DNA of 64,000 bases, from assembly GCA_938743325.2 (NCBI GenBank), contig OW568884.1, positions 496,001 to 560,000 on the forward strand, written 5' to 3'. Both the position numbers and the translations under genes were made by a program. This document shows positions 29,429-37,930 of this stretch, piece by piece (the first letter of the stretch is position 1; each line of letters opens with the position of its first letter). The notes below the pieces were generated by a model that saw nothing but the letters and a program-made list of their open reading frames with translations, was not told the origin of the DNA and searched no databases. The DNA comes from Pycnococcus provasolii. Taxonomy: Eukaryota; Chlorophyta; Pseudoscourfieldiophyceae; Pseudoscourfieldiales; Pycnococcaceae.

Positions 29429-29902
29429 CTACCTTCCGGTTGTTCGGTCGGGGTTGCTCATGTCACCATTTGGATCGCAGAAATACGTGTAGGCTCCGTG
29501 TTCGACGCACTCTTTGTTGCAGAAAGAAAAGTTGTCCATGCAGCGTCCATATGGTCCACTCCCTCGTGGATTTTCGCGTACACACGTAAACGATATCTCG
29601 TACGAGTTGCACTCCTTCTTCTCTTCTTCTTGCTCATCGCAGTAACACCAGTTGCTGTCGCTGCCTTCGACCATGCACCAATTACCGTTGCTTTCGCCGT
29701 CGCACGCACTTGGGCACCCCGCATAAGTGCCTGCACAATACTGTGACGACCATGACGACTTGCACGACCCTTGCGTGACCAAGTTCTTGTAGTTGACGCC
29801 TTCCAGAGCCTTGCACGTTCCAACTTGCACGATTATGTTACCCCCCCACCCCCCCCCCTGGAGGAAATATTCAATGGCGTCCGAAACGGAAGTCAGTCCC
29901 AA
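29429..29902 (-). CDS. Cys-rich reading frame next to the EF-hand membrane protein (possible exon)
   Basis: A 157-codon open frame without ATG at its start, overlapping the stop of the EF-hand gene by about 10 bp in another frame. It has about 18 Cys: VGTCKALEGVNYKN, CAGTYAGCPSACDG, CMVEGSDSNWCYCDE, FTCVRENPRGSGPYGRCMD and FCNKECVEHGAYTYFC. The even Cys spacing looks like an extracellular disulphide-bonded domain, so this is unlikely to be noise. It is probably a downstream exon of the EF-hand gene (whose C-terminal side would face the lumen/outside) or a separate gene whose start I cannot see. A long C/G homopolymer (about 29840-29862) lies within it and may have caused a sequence error. No clear GT-AG pair was found. 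Confidence 0.45.
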   Translation of the reverse strand: MGLTSVSDAIEYFLQGGGWGGNIIVQVGTCKALEGVNYKNLVTQGSCKSSWSSQYCAGTYAGCPSACDGESNGNWCMVEGSDSNWCYCDEQEEEKKECNSYEISFTCVRENPRGSGPYGRCMDNFSFCNKECVEHGAYTYFCDPNGDMSNPDRTTGR

Positions 29903-31011
29903 AGTGTGAGATGATAATCTGGATAATCTGGCGGATCTGGCTTCTCCTCATCTGCAGCAGGAGGATTAGGAGGAGGAGGAGGAGCAGGAGGAGGAGCAGG
30001 AGGACCTGGTGCAGTTTTCCACGCCGCGTTACTAGCGCTGATAGGTGCGCCCGTATCCGCCGACGCGGACGACGACATGGTCGAGCCTCCAGTGGTGGAC
30101 TGAAGGTGGCGCCCGCCACCACTCGCGCGTTCCTCCGTCATGAGTACCGTGCCGTCCGCCTTGGTAACGACTATTTTCCTTGCTGTCACCTTAACGACAT
30201 CGCCGCGCGCCGTGTAAAACAGTACGGCTGACGCAGTGCCGTCCGACGCCACGCCCTGCGTTTCGGCGCCGGTGATGGTGTATATAAGCTTGCTACCGTC
30301 CGGCTTCTCGAGTGTCAGACTGTCAGTGTCGCGTAGCTGCGAGGAAGACATGCGCACGGCGTCGAACAACGTCTGCGTATTCCTCACCTTTCCCGTTGCG
30401 GACGGCGTGCTTGAGCCCTTAGCAAAGGTTATGCCAGTCTTGCTGTCCGTCTTCGTCTCCTTGCTCGCCTCGACGACCACCGCGGTGAGTCCGACAATGA
30501 CGCCCACGAGAGCAAGCAGGATGAGCAAGAGAACTCCGCTGAAGATCGTGAGTCGCTTGGCTGTCTTCTTGGAGTCTTTGTAGAGCTCCGCACCACGAGC
30601 AAGCTCCATGGGCGCGACCGTTCCGTCACCGTCGACGTCGAACGCCTTGAGCGTTGGCTGGATTTCCTTCGGAAGAGTCTTGATGGCGATGGAGCCTTCC
30701 TTGTTCGCCTTCTTCAAGTCCGAATACACGGTGAGGATATCCGTGAGCTCGTCCATCTCGATCTTTCCATTTTTCTCGTCGTCAATCGCGTTCAGGAGCG
30801 GTTGCACCTTCTTGGGAAACGAAGAGACTTTGAGATAGGTCATCTCCGCAGACATGGGGTCAGGCAGTTCGTTCGGGTCGATGATGCCGTTTCCGTTGGT
30901 ATCATATTGCGCGAGTTTCTCACGCAGTTCCGGCGGGCAGTCGGCGATACGAACGCCGTGCAGCACCTTGCGCACCTCGCCGAGTGCGTGGTTCCCAGCC
31001 GGAGTAGACAT
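29893..31011 (-). CDS. EF-hand protein with one transmembrane segment
   Basis: 372 residues from ATG 31011 (MSTPAGNHALGEVRKVLHG). Three EF-hand loops in the N-terminal half, DTNGNGIIDPNE, DDEKNGKIEMDE and DVDGDGTVAPME, suggest calcium sensing on the cytosolic side. One strong membrane helix follows (LTIFSGVLLLILLALVGVIVGL, about 165-188). After it comes an unrecognised beta-rich domain (ITFAKG... VVVTKADGTVLMTEERA-like) and a Pro-rich C-terminus. This EF-hand/TM/beta-domain layout is common in algal and stramenopile lineage-specific families, but I cannot name it. The C-terminus abuts the Cys-rich frame listed separately, and the true gene may include it. Confidence 0.68.
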   Translation of the reverse strand: MSTPAGNHALGEVRKVLHGVRIADCPPELREKLAQYDTNGNGIIDPNELPDPMSAEMTYLKVSSFPKKVQPLLNAIDDEKNGKIEMDELTDILTVYSDLKKANKEGSIAIKTLPKEIQPTLKAFDVDGDGTVAPMELARGAELYKDSKKTAKRLTIFSGVLLLILLALVGVIVGLTAVVVEASKETKTDSKTGITFAKGSSTPSATGKVRNTQTLFDAVRMSSSQLRDTDSLTLEKPDGSKLIYTITGAETQGVASDGTASAVLFYTARGDVVKVTARKIVVTKADGTVLMTEERASGGGRHLQSTTGGSTMSSSASADTGAPISASNAAWKTAPGPPAPPPAPPPPPNPPAADEEKPDPPDYPDYHLTLWD

Positions 31012-31699
31012 AAGGTTATGAGCTGAAGGGACAGGGTCGATGGAGAGCTGATGAAGTACTTCTTCTTCTTCGAGCGACGAGCGTTGCTGACGTATCTTCT
31101 GAGGAGATACCCAGGTGGTGACTAGCAATACTAAAAAAGGAGGTCTCCAAGGGCATGCACCAGCTGGCGCAAGATTCGCAAACTTGTAAGTTAACCTTAA
31201 GTAGTGCGATGAAGAAAAGAATGACGAAGAACACCACAGAACACAGACGTCACCTCGAGTACTCGACACCGCCTCACTGTTGCACACACAGGCTCTGTCT
31301 CTCGCTGTGCAACGCGGCGTCCCTCCTCATCCCCTGATGGAAATCCATCATCCACCGATCACGTGACTTGGTCCAAATTGCCCAATCAAGCGATCACGTG
31401 ACCGTGCTGCGCTCCCATTGTCGTCAGCCACTGAGCGAATTCCACTACGGGTAAAGGTTTCCAGCGCTTGGATGGATGGATTCGCCAAGATTCGTTCGTT
31501 TGTTGCAGGCCTAACGCGTTGCACTTGACGATCAACGCGGCAGCGATCCGCATCATCCATCTCGATGGACTACCGTAGTATTTACCTCCTACATTCAACA
31601 AAAAAATGGGACGGACTTACAGGGCCGTTCAAGCGCGATTGGGATCCCTTCGTTGGTCGCAATGCTCGGCCCAGCCCCTCTGTTGGCTTTGTCCCTGAC
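31012..31699. other. Intergenic, left flank of the mariner-like element
   Basis: About 690 bp upstream of the EF-hand gene. A possible mariner/Stowaway-like end (CTCCTAC...AAAATGGGACGGAC, about 31585-31618) lies near the transposase 3' side. ATCACGTGAC occurs twice near 31358 and 31393. No gene is seen. Confidence 0.45.
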
Positions 31700-33521
31700 C
31701 TATCTCTGCCTCTTCTGCCCTCTCTTCTGCCTTCGTCCGTCCCGCGGCCTCTGCCCTCCTTCGCTTGTCTGACAGGCACCTGGGGCAACGCCCTCCTGCA
31801 CATTCAAACGGGCAAGAGCCGCGGCCGCGGCCATGTCGTCGTCGTCGTCGTCGTCGTCGTCGCTCAGGTCAGCAAGGAGGTCGCGTGCCCTTGCCGATAG
31901 CTCAGCGCGATGACGTGGTGATGAGGGCGGTGAAGCAAGACGAGGTTGAGGCGGCAGCGCTTGTGCCGGGGCAGGTGCGCGCGGGGCAACCGGCTCGCCG
32001 AGAAGACGCGCCATTGCGTCGTCGTACTGCCACGTCATATCCGGCATCGTCGGTGAAGGTGGTGGAGCAGCTTGATCCGACGGCGGTGGAGGAGGAGGCG
32101 GAGCAGCTTGAGGCGGAAGCGGCGGCGGAGGAGGCGGACCAGCTTGATCCGACGGCGGTGGAGGAGGAGGCGGAGCAGCTTGAGGCGGAAGCGGCGGCGG
32201 AGGAGGCGGAGCAGCTTGATCCGACGGCGGTGGAGGAGGAGGCGGAGCAGCTTGATCCGACGGCGGTGGAGGAGGAGGCGGAGCAGCTTGATCCGACGGC
32301 GGTGGAGGAGGAGGCGGACCAGCTTGATCCGACACCGGTGGAAGAGGAGGCGGTAGAGCTTGAGCCACGAGCGAAGTTCCTGCAAGATCGTCGTCATCAT
32401 CGTCGCCACTATCCTCTTCCTCGTCGACACCGACGTGGTTGCGGCCATCATCGCTGCTCGGATACTCGTCGTCAAGCTCGTCGAGATTGCTGCCGGCATC
32501 GTCTTCTTCGTCGCCAGCTTGAGCGAGTGCCCCATCATCTCCTTCGCCGTCGTCGTCAAGCACGACCGTCTGCACGTTTGCCGTGATGTTCCGCCGCGAC
32601 AGCTCCCGCGAAGTGCGCTCGTGCACTAGCCCACGTGGCACGGTGTAGTTGTTGCCACCGTCATCTGCGAAGATCAAGTGTAGCAACTCTCGCTTCAACT
32701 TCCACAGATCACACAATTTTTCCTCGGGATAATTGTTATATTCATCTTCGACAATCTGCGCAAGTTCCTCCTCGTCGAAGGTCTTAGTCTTTTTCGAGAC
32801 TTTCGCGCCGAGGCTATTGAAGAAAGCCAAGTCGTTCACGTTTGTGTCAGGCGAGCGCGGTGGTTGTTCGATGGTGACGATGCGCGGACCTCCCGCTGCC
32901 GGCGGCTCTCCGGCGGCCTTGAGGATGTCGGCGTTGCCCTTCTTAACGTGCGGCGTGGCGTTATCTTGCTGCACGGTGACGCAAGTTGCCCAAGGCATCT
33001 TCTCGCGTATGGCCGCAAAGACTTTGTCCTTCATGAACTCGGCGTATCGCGTGCCGTTCATGGTCACGTCTTTCTGGTACGCGTCACCCTTCTTCCGCTT
33101 TTTCGACGTGCGCTTCGCCACCGTAGTCTCCGATACTCTCCAAATCCCCACCAGGCCGTTGAACCCATGCTCCGGCCGCGGCTTGGCGACCGCGCACAAG
33201 AACATTACCTTGCTGATGTGCCGCTTCGACGACTTGATCGGCTTTCTTCTCGCGATGCGACCAGGCAGAATTTTAAGACGCCTTTTGTTATCCCACACAT
33301 AGAACCACTTCTCATCTACGTCGACCCAATCATCATATGTGACATTTTGTGACACATGGTCTTCAGCCCAATTCTTTCTAGCCTCTCGGTGATCCTCTGT
33401 AAGAAAAGGTTTCGTTCGTTTATACACAAGCCTAACCTTGAGCCGCTTTTGTCGGGTTACGAGGCCGCGGGTGCAGGAGGGCGTTGGGGTTTTGGTTGTC
33501 CCCCTTCTTGCATGGTGAGGT
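31700..33521 (-). mobile_element. Mariner-like (plant DD39D-type) transposase, 5'-truncated, with long acidic/proline tail
   Basis: An open frame of about 600 codons with no ATG before the catalytic domain. It starts at VYKRTKPFLTEDHREARKNW; the usual N-terminal helix-turn-helix is missing. The DDE/D signatures are clear: WVDVDEKWFYVWDNKRR (first Asp), VTVQQDNATPHVKK (second) and PPRSPDTNVNDLAFFNSL (third). The last block is the plant mariner type (SPDxNVxDLGFF). By my count 43 residues separate the last two Asp, against 39 in plant MLEs. After the catalytic core come about 300 unusual residues: acidic runs (DDDD), then about eight PPPPPPSDQAA-type repeats, then another acidic run. The 5' side ends at an 85-bp direct repeat. 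It is a defective copy, or a domesticated gene whose first exon is not visible. Confidence 0.82.
32060..32350 (-). repeat. Proline-rich coding tandem repeat in the transposase tail
   Basis: Repeated GGAGGAGGCGGAGCAGCTTG-type units of about 36-45 bp, encoding PPPPPPSDQAA or PPPPPLPPQAA. All units keep the frame open. Confidence 0.85.
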
Positions 33522-33606
33522 TGTCGCGACGCCGCGTGGTGTGCGTGGCGTTGCACCGAGTTCGCGCGTAGCCTCGCCGTTCCCTGGTCGTTCGTGAACT
33601 TGAACC
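33522..33606. repeat. 85-bp direct repeat, copy 1
   Basis: Starts TGTCGCGACGCCGCGTGG and ends GAACTTGAACC. By eye it is identical to copy 2 at 33916-34000. It marks the place where the mariner-like sequence stops. Confidence 0.92.
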
Positions 33607-33915
33607 TGTTAATTTTCCCCCTGATGTTTGATCCCGTTCACCTTAAGTTCGTTGTCACCCACCTGAAGCTGCTGTAGTTGGGTCTATCTCACCCAGTTAC
33701 ACTCTTAATCGTCTCTCTCTCTCTCTCTCTCCTATGGCGCTCGACGCACGTCCCGTGCGTTAAAAGCTCGTCGCCAATGATTCTCCCTGCCGGCTCCGCC
33801 GCGGCCACAAGTCCCCACTGAACCGGGGCCTTAACCAGGGGTCCCCAAATCTCATCTAATCTAGATCTCTCCCCCTCCCCTTAAACCCCTACTCTCCCTC
33901 TCCTGGCGTGACAGC
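33607..33915. other. 309-bp segment between the 85-bp direct repeats
   Basis: Contains a (TC)n run (33712-33731), a TCGACGCACGTCCCGTGCG-like short palindrome and T/C-rich stretches. Apart from the last codons and stop of the PHD/methyltransferase-like frame (from 33889) it has no coding potential. It reads like the 3' untranslated end of the neighbouring element. Confidence 0.5.
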
Positions 33916-35217
33916 TGTCGCGACGCCGCGTGGTGTGCGTGGCGTTGCACCGAGTTCGCGCGTAGCCTCGCCGTTCCCTGGTCGTTCGTGAACTTGAACC
34001 CCCCACCCAGGTTGGTGACGACTAATGTTCAGCGGTATCCATGCTGCCGGCCGTGGATGGTCGTGCCGCAGGAAATGTCTCCATCCTCCCGCTTGTTTGC
34101 TGACCACCAGCCAGGAGCACCTTCGTCCCAGCTTGCCCACGGAAAGTCCCGTAACGAGCAAAAGACGATCCGCTCGACTCAACTCGTGTATCCAAGCCTG
34201 CCTGGCCGCCGTAGCCGATGTGAGGAAAGTTGGCGGTATGTGGAGACACGCAATCTCCTCCGCGTACTCGGCTGCAAGGGGTGCCAGCAAATCCAATAGT
34301 TTGAACCAGCAACTGCATACTACTCCTGGAATGCCCTCGGGTTGCTTCCTGCAGAGGTCCCAGAATCCCAGTTGCGTAGCATCTAAGTGAAGCTCGGCGG
34401 CGTGCTGTGGGTTCAGGTCGTTTGTGATGACGGTGTGCCCATGTTCTCGCAGAACCTTGGCTATGGCTCCCGTGCCGTTGGATGGCTCCAGGATCCACTT
34501 CAGCGCATCAAACTTCATCACCGTCAGCAGATCGCGAACATCCTGCTCCGACGTCTCTACCACCTCCAGATCGGCTACATGGTCTCTTCCTCCTGGCAAT
34601 GCGGCAGCCATCCTTGAGACCTGATGCTTCGTAGTCCCTGGCATCAGTGCTTGCATCAGTAGGCTCAGCTCAACTTGGTTGCTACTCGGTTGCCTCCATT
34701 GTGGGAGAGCCAATGATTGCCTGTCTCTTGCCAGCGCTGCGTTGGCTCGTGCGGTTCGTTGTTGGTGCCTTCTGACTTCTGCAGATGTCATGGTCTCGTC
34801 ATCCCCATCATCCCACTTGACATAGAATCGGTAGGGCGGGAACCTGTGCGGTTCGAAGTGTGCCACACCTCGGAACCACTTGAACCTTCCCGTCTTTGGG
34901 TTGCGGAACTGCTTGGCTAGCTGGCTCCCATCCAGCTTTCGCAACTCTTCTTCCCTCAGCTTAACTGCTGCGGTGTTCGGGGGTCGATACCCTTGATCCT
35001 CTCCCGGGCTTGTGCCATCGCTCCATTGCACTCCCTTGGCCACGCAATCGCCGCAGATCCATTCCGCTGGTGACCTGCGTATGCCCGCTTGCTCTGGGCT
35101 GAGGCATGCCAGATGCCAGTGCTTTTGGCAGGCAGTGCACTCCAACAGCTGGGTGAGTTCTCCTGATCCTTTGCAAGCCTCGCACTGTATGATCCTTCCT
35201 TCGTCAGTGACGATGCC
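33889..35217 (-). CDS. PHD finger plus methyltransferase-like coding region, probably element-borne
   Basis: An open coding region of about 440 codons. It begins with a PHD finger (IQCEACKGSGELTQLLECT, then CQKHWHLACLSP and WICGDC), continues with a Tudor/chromo-like strand set (PPYRFYVKWDDGDDETM), and ends with a Rossmann methyltransferase-like fold: WILEPSNGTGAIAKVLREHG (SAM loop), VITNDLNP (acid strand) and VVCSCWFKLLDLLAP, where catalytic enzymes have a DPPY-like loop. It lies beside transposon sequence, ends in repeats and uses codons like its surroundings. Methyltransferase domains are known in DIRS-type retroelements and PHD fingers in some algal retroelements, so an element origin is my best reading. 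The copy looks incomplete, and its age is not determined. Confidence 0.5.
   Translation of the reverse strand, partial: GIVTDEGRIIQCEACKGSGELTQLLECTACQKHWHLACLSPEQAGIRRSPAEWICGDCVAKGVQWSDGTSPGEDQGYRPPNTAAVKLREEELRKLDGSQLAKQFRNPKTGRFKWFRGVAHFEPHRFPPYRFYVKWDDGDDETMTSAEVRRHQQRTARANAALARDRQSLALPQWRQPSSNQVELSLLMQALMPGTTKHQVSRMAAALPGGRDHVADLEVVETSEQDVRDLLTVMKFDALKWILEPSNGTGAIAKVLREHGHTVITNDLNPQHAAELHLDATQLGFWDLCRKQPEGIPGVVCSCWFKLLDLLAPLAAEYAEEIACLHIPPTFLTSATAARQAWIHELSRADRLLLVTGLSVGKLGRRCSWLVVSKQAGGWRHFLRHDHPRPAAWIPLNISRHQPGWGVQVHERPGNGEATRELGATPRTPRGVATAVTPGEGE
33916..34000. repeat. 85-bp direct repeat, copy 2
   Basis: Identical to copy 1 by eye; lies inside the 3' end of the PHD/methyltransferase-like frame. 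Confidence 0.92.
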
Positions 35218-35548
35218 TTAGCTCTATGAGCACAATTCCCCCTTCCTTTCCCCATTGCGGGCCCACCGGATTAATCCAGTCTGGACTTCCGGCTAGTCTC
35301 CTCCACTTCGTCCACTCGACGTTGCACAGCCATTGCCAATAAGTGTTCTGTCGATCATCCACCGGCTGTTCTCCTGTATCATGTTCCGCCTGAGCCTCTT
35401 CCATGATCGTAGTCGGTCCCGCCGCCAACAGGCCCAGCTCACCATCTCCTACCGATTCACTTAGAGCACCCCACAAGCCCCGAGTCGTAAGGCGCCCTCC
35501 CGGGTACCCTGCTTGGGAGTTGGGAGAGCGAGGCCGTGAGGCCGGCAC
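35204..35548 (-). CDS. Open frame upstream of the PHD region, uncertain
   Basis: An open frame (WQWLCNVEWTKWRRLAG, WINPVGPQWGKEGG) that immediately precedes and slightly overlaps the PHD coding region on the same strand. It shows no domain I recognise. Trp-rich composition and position suggest it belongs to the same element. Confidence 0.3.
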   Translation of the reverse strand: MPASRPRSPNSQAGYPGGRLTTRGLWGALSESVGDGELGLLAAGPTTIMEEAQAEHDTGEQPVDDRQNTYWQWLCNVEWTKWRRLAGSPDWINPVGPQWGKEGGIVLIELRHRH

Positions 35549-35605
35549 TCTTCGAGTGCCAGGCGCTGCCGCGCGACGTTGGTTGAGCAGAAATTTTTTT
35601 TTTTC
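35538..35605 (+). other. Hairpin-rich stretch ending in a T run
   Basis: Reads GAGGCCGTGAGGCC, then GGCACTCTTCGAGTGCC (a perfect 7-bp stem), then a run of eleven T at about 35594-35604. The stem plus T run could end a pol III transcript on the + strand, or be the poly(A) end of something on the minus strand. No known RNA family is recognised. Confidence 0.3.
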
Positions 35606-35628
35606 TACACAACACTGAGCCCAAACCT

Positions 35629-35733
35629 ACCTTGTAGTCCCAGGTCTCAGGACCCATCCTAGCCGGGCGCGCTGCGCGCGCCCGGCTTTACTCTTCACAA
35701 TCCCCTTCGGGAACTGAGACGTGAGGACTACAA
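35629..35733. repeat. Nested inverted repeat with GC-rich palindrome
   Basis: Outer arms ACCTTGTAGTCC...GTCTCAG and CTGAGAC...GGACTACAAAGT enclose a perfect 12-bp palindrome AGCCGGGCGCGC/GCGCGCCCGGCT with a 3-nt loop (about 35661-35688). Confidence 0.75.
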
Positions 35734-36314
35734 AGTAGGAGGTACTCTAGTCTAATTATAAGGCTCATCATGGCAATTGGCTCATATGAGTCTCATCATC
35801 AGGGCATCAGGCGAGCCGCGAGCGTGAGGAACGGGACCCACGAACTTGAAGAACGGGCCAACGAGGGCGTGACGTGTGCCTGCTTCATTTCCTGCAGCCT
35901 TGATCAGAATCATTAGTACTACGATAGTACGAAGGATCATGGCATTCTTGCATGGAAGCGAGAAGCCTACTGTAACCTTAACTTATATACGAGGTTTTTT
36001 TTCCTACGAGGTGTTATTATTGCTGTTCGAGCTGTTTCTTTCGAGTTCCTCCCTCGAGCCTCGAGTTCAGACGAACGAACTCAAAGTAGAAGAACGAAGG
36101 TGCTCAAATAAATGGTGGAGGCTCAAACTCTCAAAGGAAAAAAGAACATTTCAGGTTCCGAAAACGACATTAAATTTTTTAATTCTTCGCCCCAATCATT
36201 CTTTGTCCCATCCCAAAAAACACTTAAGTTTCTTTCCTTAAGGACTTCTTAATCAGACCTTAAGAAGGCGTCACTTAACTTACTGTTTGCTTGTCTGTGT
36301 GAACGTGTGTGCAC
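35734..36314. other. Intergenic, AT-rich, no gene seen
   Basis: Leader region of the UIM/GAT-like gene. Contains a CTACGATAGTA copy (near 35920). An open frame at 35876-36241 has no ATG context or domain that I would trust. Confidence 0.5.
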
Positions 36315-37736
36315 ATGTCTCTGCACACGCCTCTGCGTGCCGCGGAGCTTGGTGGTGGGGGTGGGGGTGAGAGCTATGACGCGCCTAGGGGGGGTGCTCC
36401 CTCGGGATCGGGGGCGAACGGCCGTCTTGGCTCGTCTTGGGACGACTACGACGCCATCGAAGCTCCGGAGCGAGATAACCTCGCGGATCACCTCTCGGGT
36501 GGTCTCCCCGTTGGCTCAGGCTCAGGCTCAGGCGGCTCGGGCAGTTCAGGTGGAGGACTTTCGACGATGCGTGAACGTGCTCGTAGTTTCACCGAAGAAA
36601 CCGCGCGATCCTTCAAGGATGGAATCACGCGCATGAAGAGGCGATTCAGCCGAGCCACCGCGAGACTGAAAGCGAGCTTAAGCACAAACGAGGAAGATAC
36701 CATGTACGAACCTCTCGACGTCGCAAGCATACGGCAAAGCCCAAACCCGCACGTGGGACTTCCAAACACGACACTGCCCAGGAACCTTAACGACCTGCCG
36801 CCGAACAGCGCGCAGGCGGCGCGACAACGGGCAGCCTTCCAGCGCCAAATGGTCGAAGACGATGAGGCAGCCTTAGCTGCGGCAATAGCCGCAAGCCTCG
36901 ACGACGCGTCCATCGCAGCCAGCCTCGACGGAACGACGCCGCCGACGTCGACGTCGACGGAGCCTGAAGCGCCGCGCCCAAGACGTGCCGCTAGGGAACA
37001 AGAAAACAAGTCCAACGAGGAGATACTCGTCGAACACTTGGAGCTATGCAAAGAGCTCGTCGGGCTGCTGTGGGAAGCGCTGGCGCAGCTTCCGGCGGAG
37101 TCAGAGTGGAGGATTGAGGCGGCAGACTATGCCAGAACGGGACGTGGGCAGTTGGGAGGCATGCTCAACGAGTTTGCCGGCGACGCGAGCGTTAGCGAAG
37201 CGTCGCTCTCGTCCGCGTTTGAGATGCTCGAGTCGCTCGACGAGACGATTGAAGCAAACTTCTTGTCTGCCAAACAGGAACTCGATGAGAGGAAGGCTGC
37301 GAAAACAGCGGCGAGAGCAGCCGCGCAGCAGTCGAACGACGGTGGCCTTTGCCTCGGCTTGGAAAACCTCGTCGTGGACGGATCAGCTCCCGTTACACCA
37401 GTCGCCAATCCTGCTGCTCCTACCGCCGCCACGGCGGCACCAAGCCTTGGAAATGGCTTGGACGAGCTGATTAACATATCTGTGCCCGTAACCGCTCCAG
37501 CGGCCCCTCCTCCCGCCGCAGGTGTCGGCGGCGGCCTGGACGCGCTGCTTGACGTATCCGCTCCAGTGGCCGCCTCAGCCGCTCCTCCTCCCGCCGCAGG
37601 TGTCGGCGGCGGCCTGGACGCGCTGCTTGACGTATCCATGCCGCCTGTTGCCACCCCAGCCGCTCCAGCGGCGCCTCCTCCCGCCGCCGCATCCGAGCCG
37701 AAGGACGTTTGGGAGCAGCTCCAATCCCTGAAGTGA
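36315..37736 (+). CDS. UIM plus GAT-like ubiquitin-binding adaptor (candidate)
   Basis: 473 residues from ATG 36315. A Gly/Ser-rich N-terminus and basic helical stretch (TRMKRRFSRATARLKA) are followed by a ubiquitin-interacting motif (EDDEAALAAAIAASLDDA). Next is a three-helix region resembling the GAT domain of TOM1/GGA adaptors (LELCKELVGLLWEALAQLP, GQLGGMLNEFAGD, AFEMLESLDETIEANFL). The C-terminus is Ala/Pro-rich with GLDELINIS followed by two copies of GVGGGLDALLDVS, which look like clathrin-box-style or short docking motifs. No VHS domain is visible, unlike animal/fungal TOM1. A role in endosomal sorting of ubiquitinated cargo is inferred. TGTAA is at 37758. Confidence 0.6.
   Translation: MSLHTPLRAAELGGGGGGESYDAPRGGAPSGSGANGRLGSSWDDYDAIEAPERDNLADHLSGGLPVGSGSGSGGSGSSGGGLSTMRERARSFTEETARSFKDGITRMKRRFSRATARLKASLSTNEEDTMYEPLDVASIRQSPNPHVGLPNTTLPRNLNDLPPNSAQAARQRAAFQRQMVEDDEAALAAAIAASLDDASIAASLDGTTPPTSTSTEPEAPRPRRAAREQENKSNEEILVEHLELCKELVGLLWEALAQLPAESEWRIEAADYARTGRGQLGGMLNEFAGDASVSEASLSSAFEMLESLDETIEANFLSAKQELDERKAAKTAARAAAQQSNDGGLCLGLENLVVDGSAPVTPVANPAAPTAATAAPSLGNGLDELINISVPVTAPAAPPPAAGVGGGLDALLDVSAPVAASAAPPPAAGVGGGLDALLDVSMPPVATPAAPAAPPPAAASEPKDVWEQLQSLK
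37500..37640 (+). repeat. In-frame tandem duplication (about 66 bp) in the adaptor gene
   Basis: The segment encoding PPPAAGVGGGLDALLDVS occurs twice with near-identical DNA (GCCGCAGGTGTCGGCGGCGG in both), a recent duplication. Confidence 0.85.
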
Positions 37737-37930
37737 TATTTTTTTGTTGTTGATGATTGTAATCGATCAGAATCAGGTGTTTATCTTACTTTATTATATG
37801 TATTATGTGGCTGGCTGTGATGTTGATGTGATGTGTCTGATACACTGACGAGGGAATCGTTGAAATATGTCACGTCGTGGAAGCGCGCCTCGTCTTGTCA
37901 CTCACATGCAGCTGACCGTACAGTAGCTAG

